Shown: positions 35,026-44,327, counted from the stretch's first letter. The stretch is 64,000 bases of DNA from Phycisphaeraceae bacterium (GCA_019636615.1 JAHBXF010000002.1:870001-934000), one strand, 5' to 3'. The notes: generated by a model not told the origin, from the letters alone. Numbers and translations: made by a program.

Positions 35026-35829
35026 TCAGCGCCGCAACTGAGAGACCGTGCGGAGCGATTCATCCGCGGCGCGGATCGACTGGCTGTTCATCTCGAAGGC
35101 CCGCTGGGTGCGGATCAGATCGATCAGTTCACGCGTGGGATCGACGTTCGACGACTCAAGAAAGTTCTGCTGCAGAAAGCCTCTCTGGTCTGTCGAGGGG
35201 TCTCCGACCACCGGGGCGCCGGATGCATCCGTCTCGACGTACAGGTTCTCTCCCACCTGCTTGAGCCCCGCCGGGTTCACGAACGTCGCCAGTTGCAGGC
35301 GGCCCGCCTCGGTCTGCTCCGTCTCGCCGGGAGCCGTGTAGAGCACACGGCCATCGCTGCTGATCGTGATGTTTGTCGCCTCGGGCGGGATCGTCACCCC
35401 CGGCTCGATCCGCCGCCCCTGGTCGTTGGCCAGCACCAGTTCGCCGTCGCGATTCAGGGCAAAGTTGCCCGCACGGGTGAACGCCAACCCGCCGCGCGCA
35501 TCCTCCACGGTCACCTGAAAGAACCCGTCTCCGTTGATGTTCACGTCCAGCGGGCGCCCGGTAAACTGCGGTGCCCCCTGGGCAAAGTCCAGTTGCGTGC
35601 CCGAGACCTTCACGCCCAACCCCACATACAGCCCGATCGGCCTCTGATCCTGCTGCGCGTTGAGCGTCCCGGGCTGCTCTTTTTCGATGTAGAGCAGGTC
35701 TTGAAAGTTGGCGCGGCTGGCCTTGAAGCCCGGCGTGTTCACGTTCGCCAGGTTGTTCGCTGTCACGTCGAGGGCCGTGTCGAGGGCCGCGAGTGCAGAG
35801 GCGGAAGACTGGAGGGCGTTGATGGCCAT
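35026..35829 (-). CDS. flgG: Flagellar distal rod protein FlgG
   Basis: This is a 267-residue rod protein of the FlgE/F/G family. It has the N-terminal SSASALAALDTALDVTANNL and NVNTPGFKASRANFQDLLY, a central beta region (GRPLDVNINGDGFFQV, FTRAGNFALNRDGELV) and the C-terminal GFLQQNFLESSNVDPTREL. The ATG at 35829 gives the normal N-terminus. It follows flgF by 92 bases. Confidence 0.95.
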   Translation of the reverse strand: MAINALQSSASALAALDTALDVTANNLANVNTPGFKASRANFQDLLYIEKEQPGTLNAQQDQRPIGLYVGLGVKVSGTQLDFAQGAPQFTGRPLDVNINGDGFFQVTVEDARGGLAFTRAGNFALNRDGELVLANDQGRRIEPGVTIPPEATNITISSDGRVLYTAPGETEQTEAGRLQLATFVNPAGLKQVGENLYVETDASGAPVVGDPSTDQRGFLQQNFLESSNVDPTRELIDLIRTQRAFEMNSQSIRAADESLRTVSQLRR

Positions 35830-35921
35830 GGTGTGTGATCCCGATTCCTGTGGTGTAGGCCACGCCCGGATCCTCCGAGCGCCGACCCGACACAATCAAC
35901 GCAAACGCCGTGCCGTCACTA

Positions 35922-36704
35922 TCAGGAGTTCAGCCGGCCGAGGCTGTTGATCGCCCGCTCCACGAGTTTGTCATGGGCCTGGATCATCGAGATATTCGCG
36001 TCGACTTCTCGGGAGGCGCTCGTCAGGTCCATCAGCGTTCTGATCTCGCTCACCCCTGAAGTTTCGACCATCCCCTGCTTTACCTGACCGGTTCGGGCCG
36101 CGTCTGAACGCACCTCAGCCGCGGGCGCGGCGAACATCGTGTGCCCAACCTTGCGCAGTTGTTGCGCACGATCAACCGTCACAACCTTGATGCGGGCCAT
36201 CACCTGCCCGTCTCGCCTCACGGCGCCATCTCCAGAGACGGTGATCTCTCCCCCCGAAGGGAGGATGATCGGTCGATCGGCGTGATCGAGCACGGCACGC
36301 CCTGTCCCCGCGCTCACGAGCCTGCCGGCTCGATCCCGCGTGAACCGCCCGTCGCGGGTCAGCAGGTGCTCTTTTCCAGATTGCGCGGCATCGGCCTCAA
36401 GCACGAAGTACCCCTCGCCCTCAACGGCCAGGTCCAGCGGGTTGGAGGTCGGTCGCAGCGAAGATGGCGACACATCCACGAGGTTTGGTCGCATCAAAAC
36501 GCCCCCCCCGAGCCGTTCGAGAAGGGCATCAGAGGGCATGTGCGGCAATGCATCTTCTTGCCGCACGGCCGTACGGAACAACTGCTGCGGTCGGTCGGGC
36601 TTGTAGCCCACCGTATCCATATTCGCGAGGTTGTTGGCGTGAACATCCTGGCGGTAGAGCGCCGCCGCCACGCCCCCCGCCGAGATTTGCAGACCGTACG
36701 ACAT
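35922..36704 (-). CDS. flgF: Flagellar proximal rod protein FlgF-like
   Basis: This is a 260-residue rod or hook-basal-body protein with ALYRQDVHANNLANMDTVGY, NPLDLAVEGEGYFVLE and LLTRDGRFTRD, and the C-terminal QGMVETSGVSEIRTLMDL. The order before flgG and the length favour FlgF over FlgG or FlgE. It begins 50 bases after the FmdB-like gene ends, on the same strand. Confidence 0.88.
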   Translation of the reverse strand: MSYGLQISAGGVAAALYRQDVHANNLANMDTVGYKPDRPQQLFRTAVRQEDALPHMPSDALLERLGGGVLMRPNLVDVSPSSLRPTSNPLDLAVEGEGYFVLEADAAQSGKEHLLTRDGRFTRDRAGRLVSAGTGRAVLDHADRPIILPSGGEITVSGDGAVRRDGQVMARIKVVTVDRAQQLRKVGHTMFAAPAAEVRSDAARTGQVKQGMVETSGVSEIRTLMDLTSASREVDANISMIQAHDKLVERAINSLGRLNS

Positions 36705-36754
36705 GCCCCGGCATGACGCACACGGCGTGCCAAGCCTCACCGGCCGCGCACGGA

Positions 36755-36985
36755 TCATCCCCCACCACAACCACCCTGGTTTTTTCCGCAAGGGCAGCAC
36801 CCCCCCTGATTCAGCGGGAGGGAAGCACCGCCGGCACCGCCGCCTGGGCTGAAAGTCGAATGAATCCGCCGAAACTCCCTGCCTTTGCCCGCCGGGTCTT
36901 CAACGGGCGCATCAGCCTGAGAAATCGGGCGGAGCAGCTCGATCACCTCGCCATCTTCGACGGATTGGTATTCGTACAGCGGCAT
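36755..36985 (-). CDS. FmdB-like small protein lacking the N-terminal zinc ribbon
   Basis: The 76-residue protein starts MPLYEYQSVEDGEVIELLRP, the FmdB/zinc-ribbon start, but the CxxC pairs that normally bind zinc are absent (SVED and VEDP instead). The C-terminus is Gly/Cys-rich with GGCCPCGK and GGCGGG. GAAGGAAA precedes the ATG. It lies upstream of flgF on the same strand and may be co-transcribed. The function is unknown. Confidence 0.75.
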   Translation of the reverse strand: MPLYEYQSVEDGEVIELLRPISQADAPVEDPAGKGREFRRIHSTFSPGGGAGGASLPLNQGGCCPCGKNQGGCGGG

Positions 36986-37049
36986 CAGAATTTCCTTCTC
37001 TGTGATTGTTGCACCACCCCGCCGCCCGGGGCAACGCTCGCCAGCCCGG

Positions 37050-37055
37050 TATGAT
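37050..37055 (+). promoter_or_regulatory. Candidate -10 box (TATGAT) for the Ser/Thr kinase gene
   Basis: TATGAT matches five of six -10 positions and ends eight bases before the ATG at 37064. No Shine-Dalgarno site is present. It is the strongest of the leaderless-type boxes in sequence. Confidence 0.5.
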
Positions 37056-37063
37056 GATCACGT

Positions 37064-39925
37064 ATGACCCGATGCGGGGACTGCCATGCCGAGGTGCGAG
37101 AGGGCAACAACTTCTGCCCCCAGTGCGGTTCGCGCGTCCCTTCCCGGCCGTCGGGCGAGGCCACACCGCAAACACCATCCCGATTTCAGCAGTCCACCAT
37201 CCAACTCAGCGTTCCTTTGCCTCTCCCGCAAGACGAGCAGCCCTTGCCGATGCCGCAGGACTCGGCCCCGACCCCATTGCCCAGGTCGGGTGGCGCCAGC
37301 GACGTTGTCTTTCTTCCATCGAAGAAGCCGCCCCCCCGTCTCCCCCCCGGGAAACTGATCCTCGACCGATACGAGGTCGTGAGCCTGCTGGGCGAAGGCG
37401 CCATGGGCGAGGTGTACCTGGCCGACGACAAGCGACTCGGCGAGCGGGTAGCCCTCAAGTTTGTCGCCAGCGGCGCGAGCACCAATGAGACCTGGAGGCG
37501 GGGCCTTCTCGAAGAGGCCCGCCTCGCACGCAAAATCACCCACCCAAACGTCTGCCGCGTCTATGACGTGGGAGAGACCGACGGGCAGCCCTTCATTTCC
37601 ATGGAGTATGTCAACGGCGAGTCGTTCTCCTCGCTGCTGAAACGAATCGGCCGCCTCCCCTCCGACAAAGCCCTGAGTGTGGCGCACCAGATGTGCTCGG
37701 GCCTTGCCTGCGCTCACGAGCGCGGCGTGCTTCACCGAGACCTCAAACCCGCCAACTTCATGCTAGACGGCAACGGCGAAGTCAAGATCATGGACTTCGG
37801 CCTCGCCGGCACAAGCGAAGAACTGCAGCGAGACACCCGGCGGGCCGGCACCCCGGCTTACATGTCTCCCGAGCAACTCCGAGGCCAGGGCGTCACGGAA
37901 CAGAGCGATATCTACAGCCTGGGCCTTGTTCTTTACGAACTCTTCACTGGCAAACCGGTCTACCGCCCGCAAACCTTGTCTCAACTCGAGGAGATGCACG
38001 AGCTGCCGATCTCCCCCCCGTCAGATTCAGTGCCCGCCCTCGACCCCGGGATCGACCGCGCCGTCATGTGGTGCCTGGCACGCGATCCTTCTGATCGCCC
38101 CCCCAGCGTTCGCGCACTCGCCTTGACCCTGCCCGGCGGCGATGCACTCGACGCGGCCCTGCTCGCCGGACACACCCCTACACCACGTCTCGTGGCGGCC
38201 GCCGGCGAGTCTGGATTGATCAACCGCACCAAGGCCCTGGGCCTGGCGGTCTTCATGGCCGCAACCCTTGCGATCGGACTCTTCCTGGGCGAGCACACGT
38301 CGATGCTCCGCCGCGTTCCCCTCACTCGATCCGCGGAGGTTCTCGCAGACAACACGCGAACCATGCTCGAACGATTCGGCCTGACTTCTGAGAACCGCTT
38401 CGAAGCCTACGCGTTTGACCTGTACGAGGAATACCTCGACCTCATCAGGGCACAGCCCGAAGGGGCCGACCGATGGGGACGGCTCGCCCTCTCGCGGCCG
38501 TCGCCCATCGACTTCTGGTTCAGGTCGGGCGTCCGTCCGCTCACAACACTGGGCCTGGGACAAAGAGTTGATTACTACGACCCGCCTTTCGATCAGGCGG
38601 GCATGATCAGCGTTCGCCTCGACCCGCGCGGCCGCCTGCGTGAGTTCCGCGTGCTGCACCCCGCAGAAACAACAGAGGACTTTGGCGCCTCGGTCTTCTC
38701 CAAGCCGCTCCTCACCGCCGAAGGCCTGCCCGACTGGAACATCCTGCTCGAGGCCGCTGGCCTGACACCCGGTATGCTGCACCCCATCACACCGCAGCGC
38801 ACGCCCTCGGTCTTTGCTGATACCCGCGCCGCGTGGGAAGGGGTCTATCCGGAATCCCCGGGCGAACCCATCCGCGTCGAGGCCGCCTTCCACGAAGGGC
38901 GGCCTGTTTCCTTCCGCATCGTGGAACTCCGCTGGCTCCCCGCCTCCATGGTTCAGCCAAGATCATGGACCGAGCAGGAACTCGCCGGCATGCAACTCAA
39001 CCGGCTCATCGAGATCGGCGCTCTCCTGGCCGCACTCCTGCTCGCCTGGAGAAACCTCAAAGCACGACGCGGCGACAAGCCTGGCGCCGCGCGACTGGGC
39101 GTTGGTATCTTCACCCTCAGCGCCCTGGGCAACTTTCTGCTGGCGAACCACACCACCTCGCTCGAACACGAACTGCGCGTCCTGACCGACGCGGTGCGGC
39201 TGGCTGTCGTCGACGGCCTCTGGTTCTGGGTTGTCTACCTCGCCATCGAGCCTTCGGTGCGGCGCATCTGGCCCCACACACTCATCGCCTGGTCTCGGCT
39301 CGCAAGCGATCATTGGCAAGACCCGCTCGTAGGCCGAAGCGCGGCCTATGGCGTCATCGCGGGCCTGGGCGCGGCGGCTCTTGGATACACCCATCGCCTC
39401 GCCGGGCCGCTCTTTGGGTATCCGCCTTCGATGCCGTGGATCGATCCCGAACGCGGGGTGGCCATCCTCGGCGGAGGGATGAATGTCGCGGGTTCCATCC
39501 TCACGATCATCCCCTTCGGCGCCAAGTTCGCCTGCTCATTCCTCCTGGCCTTGGTGCTCATCAAGTTCATCGTGCCTTCGCGGCTCGCCGCCGCCATCAT
39601 CTATGCATCACTCCAGACGGTGGTGTGGTACCTCATGCGGGGCGATTCTCCCGTCTCCTGGCTCTTCATGGGCGCGATGTCGGCGCTCTGCGCCTTCGTC
39701 CTGGTGAAGTACGGCGTTCTGGCGCTCACGATCGCCGTGTGCACGTTCACCGCGGTGTCGTCTTTGTCCCCTTCGATCGACTGGGGCCGCTGGTACGCCG
39801 GCTTCTCGATATTCACGATCGCGGTGGTCTCGATCCTCTTCGCGTCTGGCCTGGCCGCGGCGACCTCCGGAAATGTCCGTCGGTTGCGGGCCGGTTCGCA
39901 GATGATCCCCTCTTCGCTCCCCTGA
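37064..39925 (+). CDS. Zinc-ribbon Ser/Thr protein kinase with a polytopic membrane C-terminus
   Basis: The 953-residue protein starts with a zinc ribbon (CGDCHAEV, then CPQCG; residues 4-21). A Pro-rich linker follows, then an eukaryotic-type kinase domain (about 102-355) with LLGEGAMGEVYLAD, ALKFV, HRDLKPANFML (about 224), KIMDFGLAG and AGTPAYMSPEQL, all catalytic residues present. A transmembrane helix (about 388-408, LAVFMAATLAIGLFLG) leads to an extracytoplasmic domain of about 230 residues. About eight more helices follow (about 650-930). It presumably senses an envelope signal. It converges on the phosphoesterase gene with 13 bases between. Confidence 0.92.
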   Translation: MTRCGDCHAEVREGNNFCPQCGSRVPSRPSGEATPQTPSRFQQSTIQLSVPLPLPQDEQPLPMPQDSAPTPLPRSGGASDVVFLPSKKPPPRLPPGKLILDRYEVVSLLGEGAMGEVYLADDKRLGERVALKFVASGASTNETWRRGLLEEARLARKITHPNVCRVYDVGETDGQPFISMEYVNGESFSSLLKRIGRLPSDKALSVAHQMCSGLACAHERGVLHRDLKPANFMLDGNGEVKIMDFGLAGTSEELQRDTRRAGTPAYMSPEQLRGQGVTEQSDIYSLGLVLYELFTGKPVYRPQTLSQLEEMHELPISPPSDSVPALDPGIDRAVMWCLARDPSDRPPSVRALALTLPGGDALDAALLAGHTPTPRLVAAAGESGLINRTKALGLAVFMAATLAIGLFLGEHTSMLRRVPLTRSAEVLADNTRTMLERFGLTSENRFEAYAFDLYEEYLDLIRAQPEGADRWGRLALSRPSPIDFWFRSGVRPLTTLGLGQRVDYYDPPFDQAGMISVRLDPRGRLREFRVLHPAETTEDFGASVFSKPLLTAEGLPDWNILLEAAGLTPGMLHPITPQRTPSVFADTRAAWEGVYPESPGEPIRVEAAFHEGRPVSFRIVELRWLPASMVQPRSWTEQELAGMQLNRLIEIGALLAALLLAWRNLKARRGDKPGAARLGVGIFTLSALGNFLLANHTTSLEHELRVLTDAVRLAVVDGLWFWVVYLAIEPSVRRIWPHTLIAWSRLASDHWQDPLVGRSAAYGVIAGLGAAALGYTHRLAGPLFGYPPSMPWIDPERGVAILGGGMNVAGSILTIIPFGAKFACSFLLALVLIKFIVPSRLAAAIIYASLQTVVWYLMRGDSPVSWLFMGAMSALCAFVLVKYGVLALTIAVCTFTAVSSLSPSIDWGRWYAGFSIFTIAVVSILFASGLAAATSGNVRRLRAGSQMIPSSLP

Positions 39926-39938
39926 GCGCCGGTCCACG

Positions 39939-40952
39939 TCAATCGTCGTCGTCCATCACTTCAAGATTGGTCCACACCAGATAGTGATCGCTCAGGTGCT
40001 GCTTGAAGTCGTCGGGGCGCCAGCCCCGGCTGCGCAGATAGCCGGTTGAATGCACGCTCATGCGACTCTTGGCGAACTCCGGCTGCCCGCGCGGCACAAA
40101 GATCCGGTCCATCGTCCCGCCCCGCCAGTGCGTTTTCATGCGTCCTTCGTTCAAGTCGGAAAGGCCCGCCTTCTCGAACGCGTCGGTCAGGAACTCCCGT
40201 TCCACCACGCAGTTGGTGTCGCCCATCAACACGATATCTTCGTCCGACCAGTGAGCCCGCACCGCGTCGAGCGCGTCCGCCAGCGCCCTGGCCTCTTCGC
40301 CGCGATGGCGGGAGAAATCACCCTGGTAATCCGCCTTCATGTGAAGCACGATCGCCACGAAGTCGGTCTTCCCCTCGCCGGCCGAGAACTTCATCGCGTG
40401 CGGCGGACGGTGCCAGAGCACCGAACCCTGCTCGGTCTTGCCCTGCGGCAGCGGCACGCGCCACGGTGTATCACGCTTGGCATCCCACCGCTCGCCCTTG
40501 ACATTCACCGCGTTCACTTTCTCGCGGTTCCAGGCGATGCCGGTGAGTTGGTCTTTCGCGCCCCGCCCCGGGAAGAGCACGTACTCCCAGTCGTGCCCGT
40601 CGCGGGCATTGATGTCCTTGAACACGGCATCAAGTTCTGTGCTGCGAGGGGGTCTTGTTGACGCGGTCGGGATGATTTCCACAAGGCCCAGCACATCCGC
40701 CTCACCCGCGAGGATGTACCCGCTCAAATCTTCGATTTTCTGCGCCTCGCCCTTGGCTCGCCCGCTCCGGTCGGCGGGCTTGCCGAGCCACTCAATATTC
40801 CAGGCCGCCAAGCGCAGCGTCGCGGGCCCCGCCGGGGCAGAGGCTTCCTGCGCCCACGCCGGCCCCCCCGCCGGCAGGAGAGCGCACAGAACCACCCACA
40901 TCATCACGACCAGGCGTGAAGGCTTCTGACCGGTTGCCGAGTGCATCATCAT
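39939..40952 (-). CDS. Exported endonuclease/exonuclease/phosphatase (EEP) family protein
   Basis: The 337-residue protein has a signal peptide (VLCALLPAGGPAWAQ). The EEP fold shows LAAWNIEWLG (catalytic Asn), LGLVEI (metal Glu), LHMKADYQ, VLMGDTNCVVE and the terminal LSDHYLVW (His). Members include extracellular nucleases and phosphodiesterases; the substrate cannot be read. Three ATG codons in a row start the gene, and TACTCT ends six bases before the first. It is divergent from the metallohydrolase gene. Confidence 0.86.
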   Translation of the reverse strand: MMMHSATGQKPSRLVVMMWVVLCALLPAGGPAWAQEASAPAGPATLRLAAWNIEWLGKPADRSGRAKGEAQKIEDLSGYILAGEADVLGLVEIIPTASTRPPRSTELDAVFKDINARDGHDWEYVLFPGRGAKDQLTGIAWNREKVNAVNVKGERWDAKRDTPWRVPLPQGKTEQGSVLWHRPPHAMKFSAGEGKTDFVAIVLHMKADYQGDFSRHRGEEARALADALDAVRAHWSDEDIVLMGDTNCVVEREFLTDAFEKAGLSDLNEGRMKTHWRGGTMDRIFVPRGQPEFAKSRMSVHSTGYLRSRGWRPDDFKQHLSDHYLVWTNLEVMDDDD

Positions 40953-40958
40953 GACAGG

Positions 40959-40964
40959 AGAGTA
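40959..40964 (-). promoter_or_regulatory. Candidate -10 box (TACTCT) for the EEP gene
   Basis: Read on the minus strand, TACTCT ends six bases before the first of three ATG codons. The intervening CCTGTC is not a ribosome-binding site. Confidence 0.4.
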
Positions 40965-40990
40965 CGTCCACGCCTGCTCGTCGCGAGAGA

Positions 40991-40996
40991 TACCCT
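40991..40996 (+). promoter_or_regulatory. Candidate -10 box (TACCCT) for the metallohydrolase gene
   Basis: TACCCT lies in the divergent gap, about 68 bases before the GTG at 41064. That start has its own Shine-Dalgarno site, so a leadered transcript is expected. Confidence 0.3.
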
Positions 40997-41063
40997 CTCC
41001 CTCGATCGAGGAGCCAACCGCTCCGATCCATCGCCGCCATGTCAAGGCCGAGAGGAGACACCA

Positions 41064-42464
41064 GTGCGAATTACACTCTGCGGGGCGGCCGGGGGCGAGG
41101 TCACCGGATCGGGATACCTGGTGGAAACCGCCCGGGCCAAAGTCCTTGTCGATTACGGCATGTTCCAGGGCGTCTGCGCCACCGAGGCCAGAAACGTATC
41201 CATCGATCCGGTCGTGCCCGCGTCGCTCGATGCGGTCGTTCTGACCCACGCCCACCTTGATCACTGCGGCCGTCTGCCCTTGCTTGTCCGCCACGGGATG
41301 CGCTGCGGCATCTACTGCACCCACGCCACGGCCGACTTCGCCACGCTGGTGCTCACCGACGCCGCGAGAATTCAGGCGGCCGACGCCGAGCGCGAAAACC
41401 GCTACCGCCGGCGCGAATCTCGCAAAGACTGCAACCTTGAACCGCTCTACTCAGCCATAGACCTCGAGAACTCACTCCCTCTCTTCAGGCACGTCGCGTA
41501 CAACGCCACTGCCGAGATCGCGCCCGGCATCAGTGTGCGGCTCGTTGACGCGGGCCACATCATGGGCTCGGCCAGCATCGAGATGACCGTGCGCGAAGGG
41601 GCTTCCACCCGAACCGTGGTCTTCTCGGCCGATATCGGCCGCTGGGACTCCCCCATCCTCCGAAACCCGACCACGCTCGACAAGGCCGACCTCGTCTTCC
41701 TCGAATCCACCTACGGTGAACGCGAGCACCGCTCGCAGGATGCAACCTCCGACGAGTTCGCCCAGGTATTGCAGGAAGCGGTCTGGAACAAGGAGAAGGT
41801 GCTCATCCCCGCCTTCGCCATCGGCAGGTCGCAGCAGGTTCTCTACCACATCGCCGAACTCGTTCGATCTCAACGCGTGCCCGAGTTCCCCATCTACCTC
41901 GACTCGCCGATGGCCATCCGCGCCACCGAACTCTACCGCAAGCACGCGGCCCACTTCGACGAAGAGAGCGCGGGTCTGCTCAGAACCGGCCGCCTGCGCG
42001 AAGACCTTCGCAACCTCTACTTCACCGAATCACCCGATGAATCCAGGGCCCTCAACGACAAGCGCGGCGCCTGCATCATCATCGCGGGCGGGGGCATGTG
42101 CGAAGGGGGCAGAATTGTGCACCACCTGCGTCACAGCATCTGGCGACACGGCGTGGGCATTGTCTTCGTCGGCTTTGCTTCCAGGGGAACCCTCGGAAGG
42201 CAGATCATCGACGGTGCACAGGAAGTCGAGATCTTCCGCAAACGCATCCCCGTTCGCGCACGGGTCAGCACCATCGGCGGCTTCTCCGCTCACGCGGGGC
42301 AGAGCGAACTGCTGCGGTGGCTCGAACCTCTCGCCCCAAGCGCGCCCCCGGTCTACCTCACCCACGGCGAAGATCCCCAGCGTGCCGCGCTCTCCAAGGC
42401 CATCTCAGAACGCTTCGGCCTGCACGCCCACTCGCCCGCTGTGGGCGATGTCATCGAACTCTGA
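41064..42464 (+). CDS. Beta-CASP metallo-beta-lactamase-fold RNA metallohydrolase
   Basis: The 466-residue protein has a metallo-beta-lactamase core with motif 2 LTHAHLDHCGRLP, DAGHIMGSASIE and FSADIGRW. A beta-CASP insertion follows, with LIPAFAIGRSQQVLY, YLDSPMA and GGGMCEGGR, then GGFSAHAGQSELLRWL. This is the CPSF73/Rv2752c-like class of RNA endo- or exonucleases. GTG 41064 is chosen because AGAGGAG stands seven bases upstream. It is followed after 117 bases by the DUF1015 gene. Confidence 0.92.
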   Translation: MRITLCGAAGGEVTGSGYLVETARAKVLVDYGMFQGVCATEARNVSIDPVVPASLDAVVLTHAHLDHCGRLPLLVRHGMRCGIYCTHATADFATLVLTDAARIQAADAERENRYRRRESRKDCNLEPLYSAIDLENSLPLFRHVAYNATAEIAPGISVRLVDAGHIMGSASIEMTVREGASTRTVVFSADIGRWDSPILRNPTTLDKADLVFLESTYGEREHRSQDATSDEFAQVLQEAVWNKEKVLIPAFAIGRSQQVLYHIAELVRSQRVPEFPIYLDSPMAIRATELYRKHAAHFDEESAGLLRTGRLREDLRNLYFTESPDESRALNDKRGACIIIAGGGMCEGGRIVHHLRHSIWRHGVGIVFVGFASRGTLGRQIIDGAQEVEIFRKRIPVRARVSTIGGFSAHAGQSELLRWLEPLAPSAPPVYLTHGEDPQRAALSKAISERFGLHAHSPAVGDVIEL

Positions 42465-42581
42465 TGCGGCGCCGTGCTTCGCACGCCCGGCATGCGACTA
42501 TTCTTCGTTCCCCGGTGCGATCATCGCCCGCGGCACGCGCACACGCCCGCCCAACTCCTCTTTACGGGGTCCCCTCGTCGC

Positions 42582-43922
42582 ATGGCCAACGTTTACCCAT
42601 TCCGCCCGCTGCAGTTCCTCGGTGGTGTCGGGGATGCTTCTCCATTCGTCGCACCTCCCTACGACGTGCTGGACGCCGCGGCCAAAGACTCGCTCCTCCA
42701 TAAAGATCCCCGCAACATCGTGGCGATCGACCTGCCGCACACCCCCGCCAAAGAACTCGGCCCCCAAGCCGTCTATGACGCCGCGGCGGCCTCTCTGCGC
42801 CGCCTGATCGATGAAGGCACGCTCTCACACCGCCTCACCCCGGCGATGTACGCGTATCAGCAGACAACCCGCACCCCGTCTGGCGTTTCACGCCGCCGTG
42901 GCATGGCCGTAACTGTTGACGCCGTGCCTTTCGGCCCACGTCCGGGCGGCGGTGTGCTGCCGCACGAAGAGACGTTCTCTGGCCCCAAAGAAGACCGCAT
43001 GGCCCTCATGAGGGCCACCCGCACACAACTCTCCCCGATCTTCGGCCTGCACCCTGATGCCAGCGGGGCCGCCACGAGGCAGATCGAGCAGATGATCGCG
43101 CGCCGCACGCCGGACATGACCGCCCAAACCGCAGACGGCGTGTTGCACGAAGTGTGGACCGTCGAAAGCCCCTCCGACATCGCCGCGTATCAGAACGCTC
43201 TGGCCGATGAGGACATCTTCATCGCCGACGGCCACCACCGATACACCACGCAACTCAACTACATCCGCGAACTCGAAGCACTGGGGGCGTGCCCGCCCGA
43301 CCATCCCGCCCGCCGGTGCTTGATGGTGCTCGTGAGCATGTCAGACCCTGGCCTTGCCATCTGGCCTACCCACCGTGTGCTCGGCGGCATGAGGGGGTAC
43401 TCCTTTGACGCCTTCCTCAAGGCTTCCTCGCCCCACCTCACCATCCACAATGTCTCCGGCGGGCTTGATGGCGTCGGCACCGCCCTGCGCTCGCGAACTG
43501 AACTCGGGCCGATGCGCCTGGGACTCTTCGACTTCGCCACCGGCCGAGGGGCTCTCGCCACCCCGACACACCCGGATCCTCTCGCGCACCTCTTCCCTGA
43601 CAAGCCCCTCGCGTGGCGCACCCTTTCCGTGGCCTACCTGCAGTACATCCTGGTCGAAGAAGTCTGTCAGAAAGCGTTGAACGCCGGCCATCCCGTCAAG
43701 TGGGCATTCCCTCACAGCCTGGCCGAGGTCCGAGACATCGGCGAAGGCCGGGAAACCGGCGCCGGCGGCGGCACTGGGTTCGCCCAACTGGCAGTCCTTG
43801 TTCTCCCCACTCCCCTTGAGGCCGTCCGCGAGGTCAGCCGCGCCGGCCACCTCATGCCCCAGAAGAGCACCTTTTTCTACCCCAAACTGGCAACCGGGCT
43901 CTTCATGAACCCTCTGGAGTAA
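42582..43922 (+). CDS. DUF1015 family protein
   Basis: The 446-residue protein starts MANVYPFRPLQF, with APPYDVLD near residue 27, IADGHHRYTTQ near residue 217, and HEETFSGPKEDRM. These are the hallmarks of DUF1015, a broadly distributed family of unknown function sometimes found near serine-metabolism genes. No signal peptide or membrane segment is present. The ATG at 42582 is chosen by the conserved N-terminus. Confidence 0.9.
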   Translation: MANVYPFRPLQFLGGVGDASPFVAPPYDVLDAAAKDSLLHKDPRNIVAIDLPHTPAKELGPQAVYDAAAASLRRLIDEGTLSHRLTPAMYAYQQTTRTPSGVSRRRGMAVTVDAVPFGPRPGGGVLPHEETFSGPKEDRMALMRATRTQLSPIFGLHPDASGAATRQIEQMIARRTPDMTAQTADGVLHEVWTVESPSDIAAYQNALADEDIFIADGHHRYTTQLNYIRELEALGACPPDHPARRCLMVLVSMSDPGLAIWPTHRVLGGMRGYSFDAFLKASSPHLTIHNVSGGLDGVGTALRSRTELGPMRLGLFDFATGRGALATPTHPDPLAHLFPDKPLAWRTLSVAYLQYILVEEVCQKALNAGHPVKWAFPHSLAEVRDIGEGRETGAGGGTGFAQLAVLVLPTPLEAVREVSRAGHLMPQKSTFFYPKLATGLFMNPLE

Positions 43923-43996
43923 ACCCCGGGCCATGTCCTGGAGAGAAGCAAGCCGGTCGTCACCTTCGCAGGGTTGATCCGACCCCCCGATCCCAC

Positions 43997-44002
43997 TACC
44001 AT
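43997..44002 (+). promoter_or_regulatory. Candidate -10 box (TACCAT) for rpsO
   Basis: TACCAT, in the context CACTACCATTCG, is about 50 bases before the rpsO ATG. The same hexamer precedes frr. No convincing -35 element is visible. Confidence 0.35.
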
Positions 44003-44052
44003 TCGCTCAGGAATTCAGTTAACCCGAACGATACTCGAACGAGACGACCCAC

Positions 44053-44322
44053 ATGGCATTGCTCGCAGATGAACGCAGCCAGATTGTTTCCTCACACAAG
44101 CGCCACGAGAAAGACACCGGATCGGTGGAAGTTCAAGTGGCCGTGTTGACGGCGGAGATCAACGCCATCTCCGAACATCTCCAGACCCACAAGAAAGACC
44201 ACCACAGCCGGCGCGGCCTGCTCGGCAAGGTCGGTCACCGCAACAGCCTCCTGCGCTACCTCGCCAGGATCGAGCCCGCCCGCTACCAGGCGCTCATCCA
44301 GAAACTCGGCCTCCGCAAGTAA
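44053..44322 (+). CDS. rpsO: 30S ribosomal protein S15
   Basis: The 89-residue protein binds 16S rRNA early in small-subunit assembly. Full-length features are DTGSVEVQVAVLTAEI, LQTHKKDHHSRRGL and RNSLLRYLARIEPARYQALI. It is followed by a clear terminator and, after 352 bases, by pnp, the classic rpsO-pnp order. Confidence 0.98.
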   Translation: MALLADERSQIVSSHKRHEKDTGSVEVQVAVLTAEINAISEHLQTHKKDHHSRRGLLGKVGHRNSLLRYLARIEPARYQALIQKLGLRK

Positions 44323-44327
44323 TCACC

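Noticed and set aside
43923-43960. Terminator after the DUF1015 gene
   Set aside because: CCCGGGCCATGTCCTGG forms at best a weak, mismatched stem with no T-tract.
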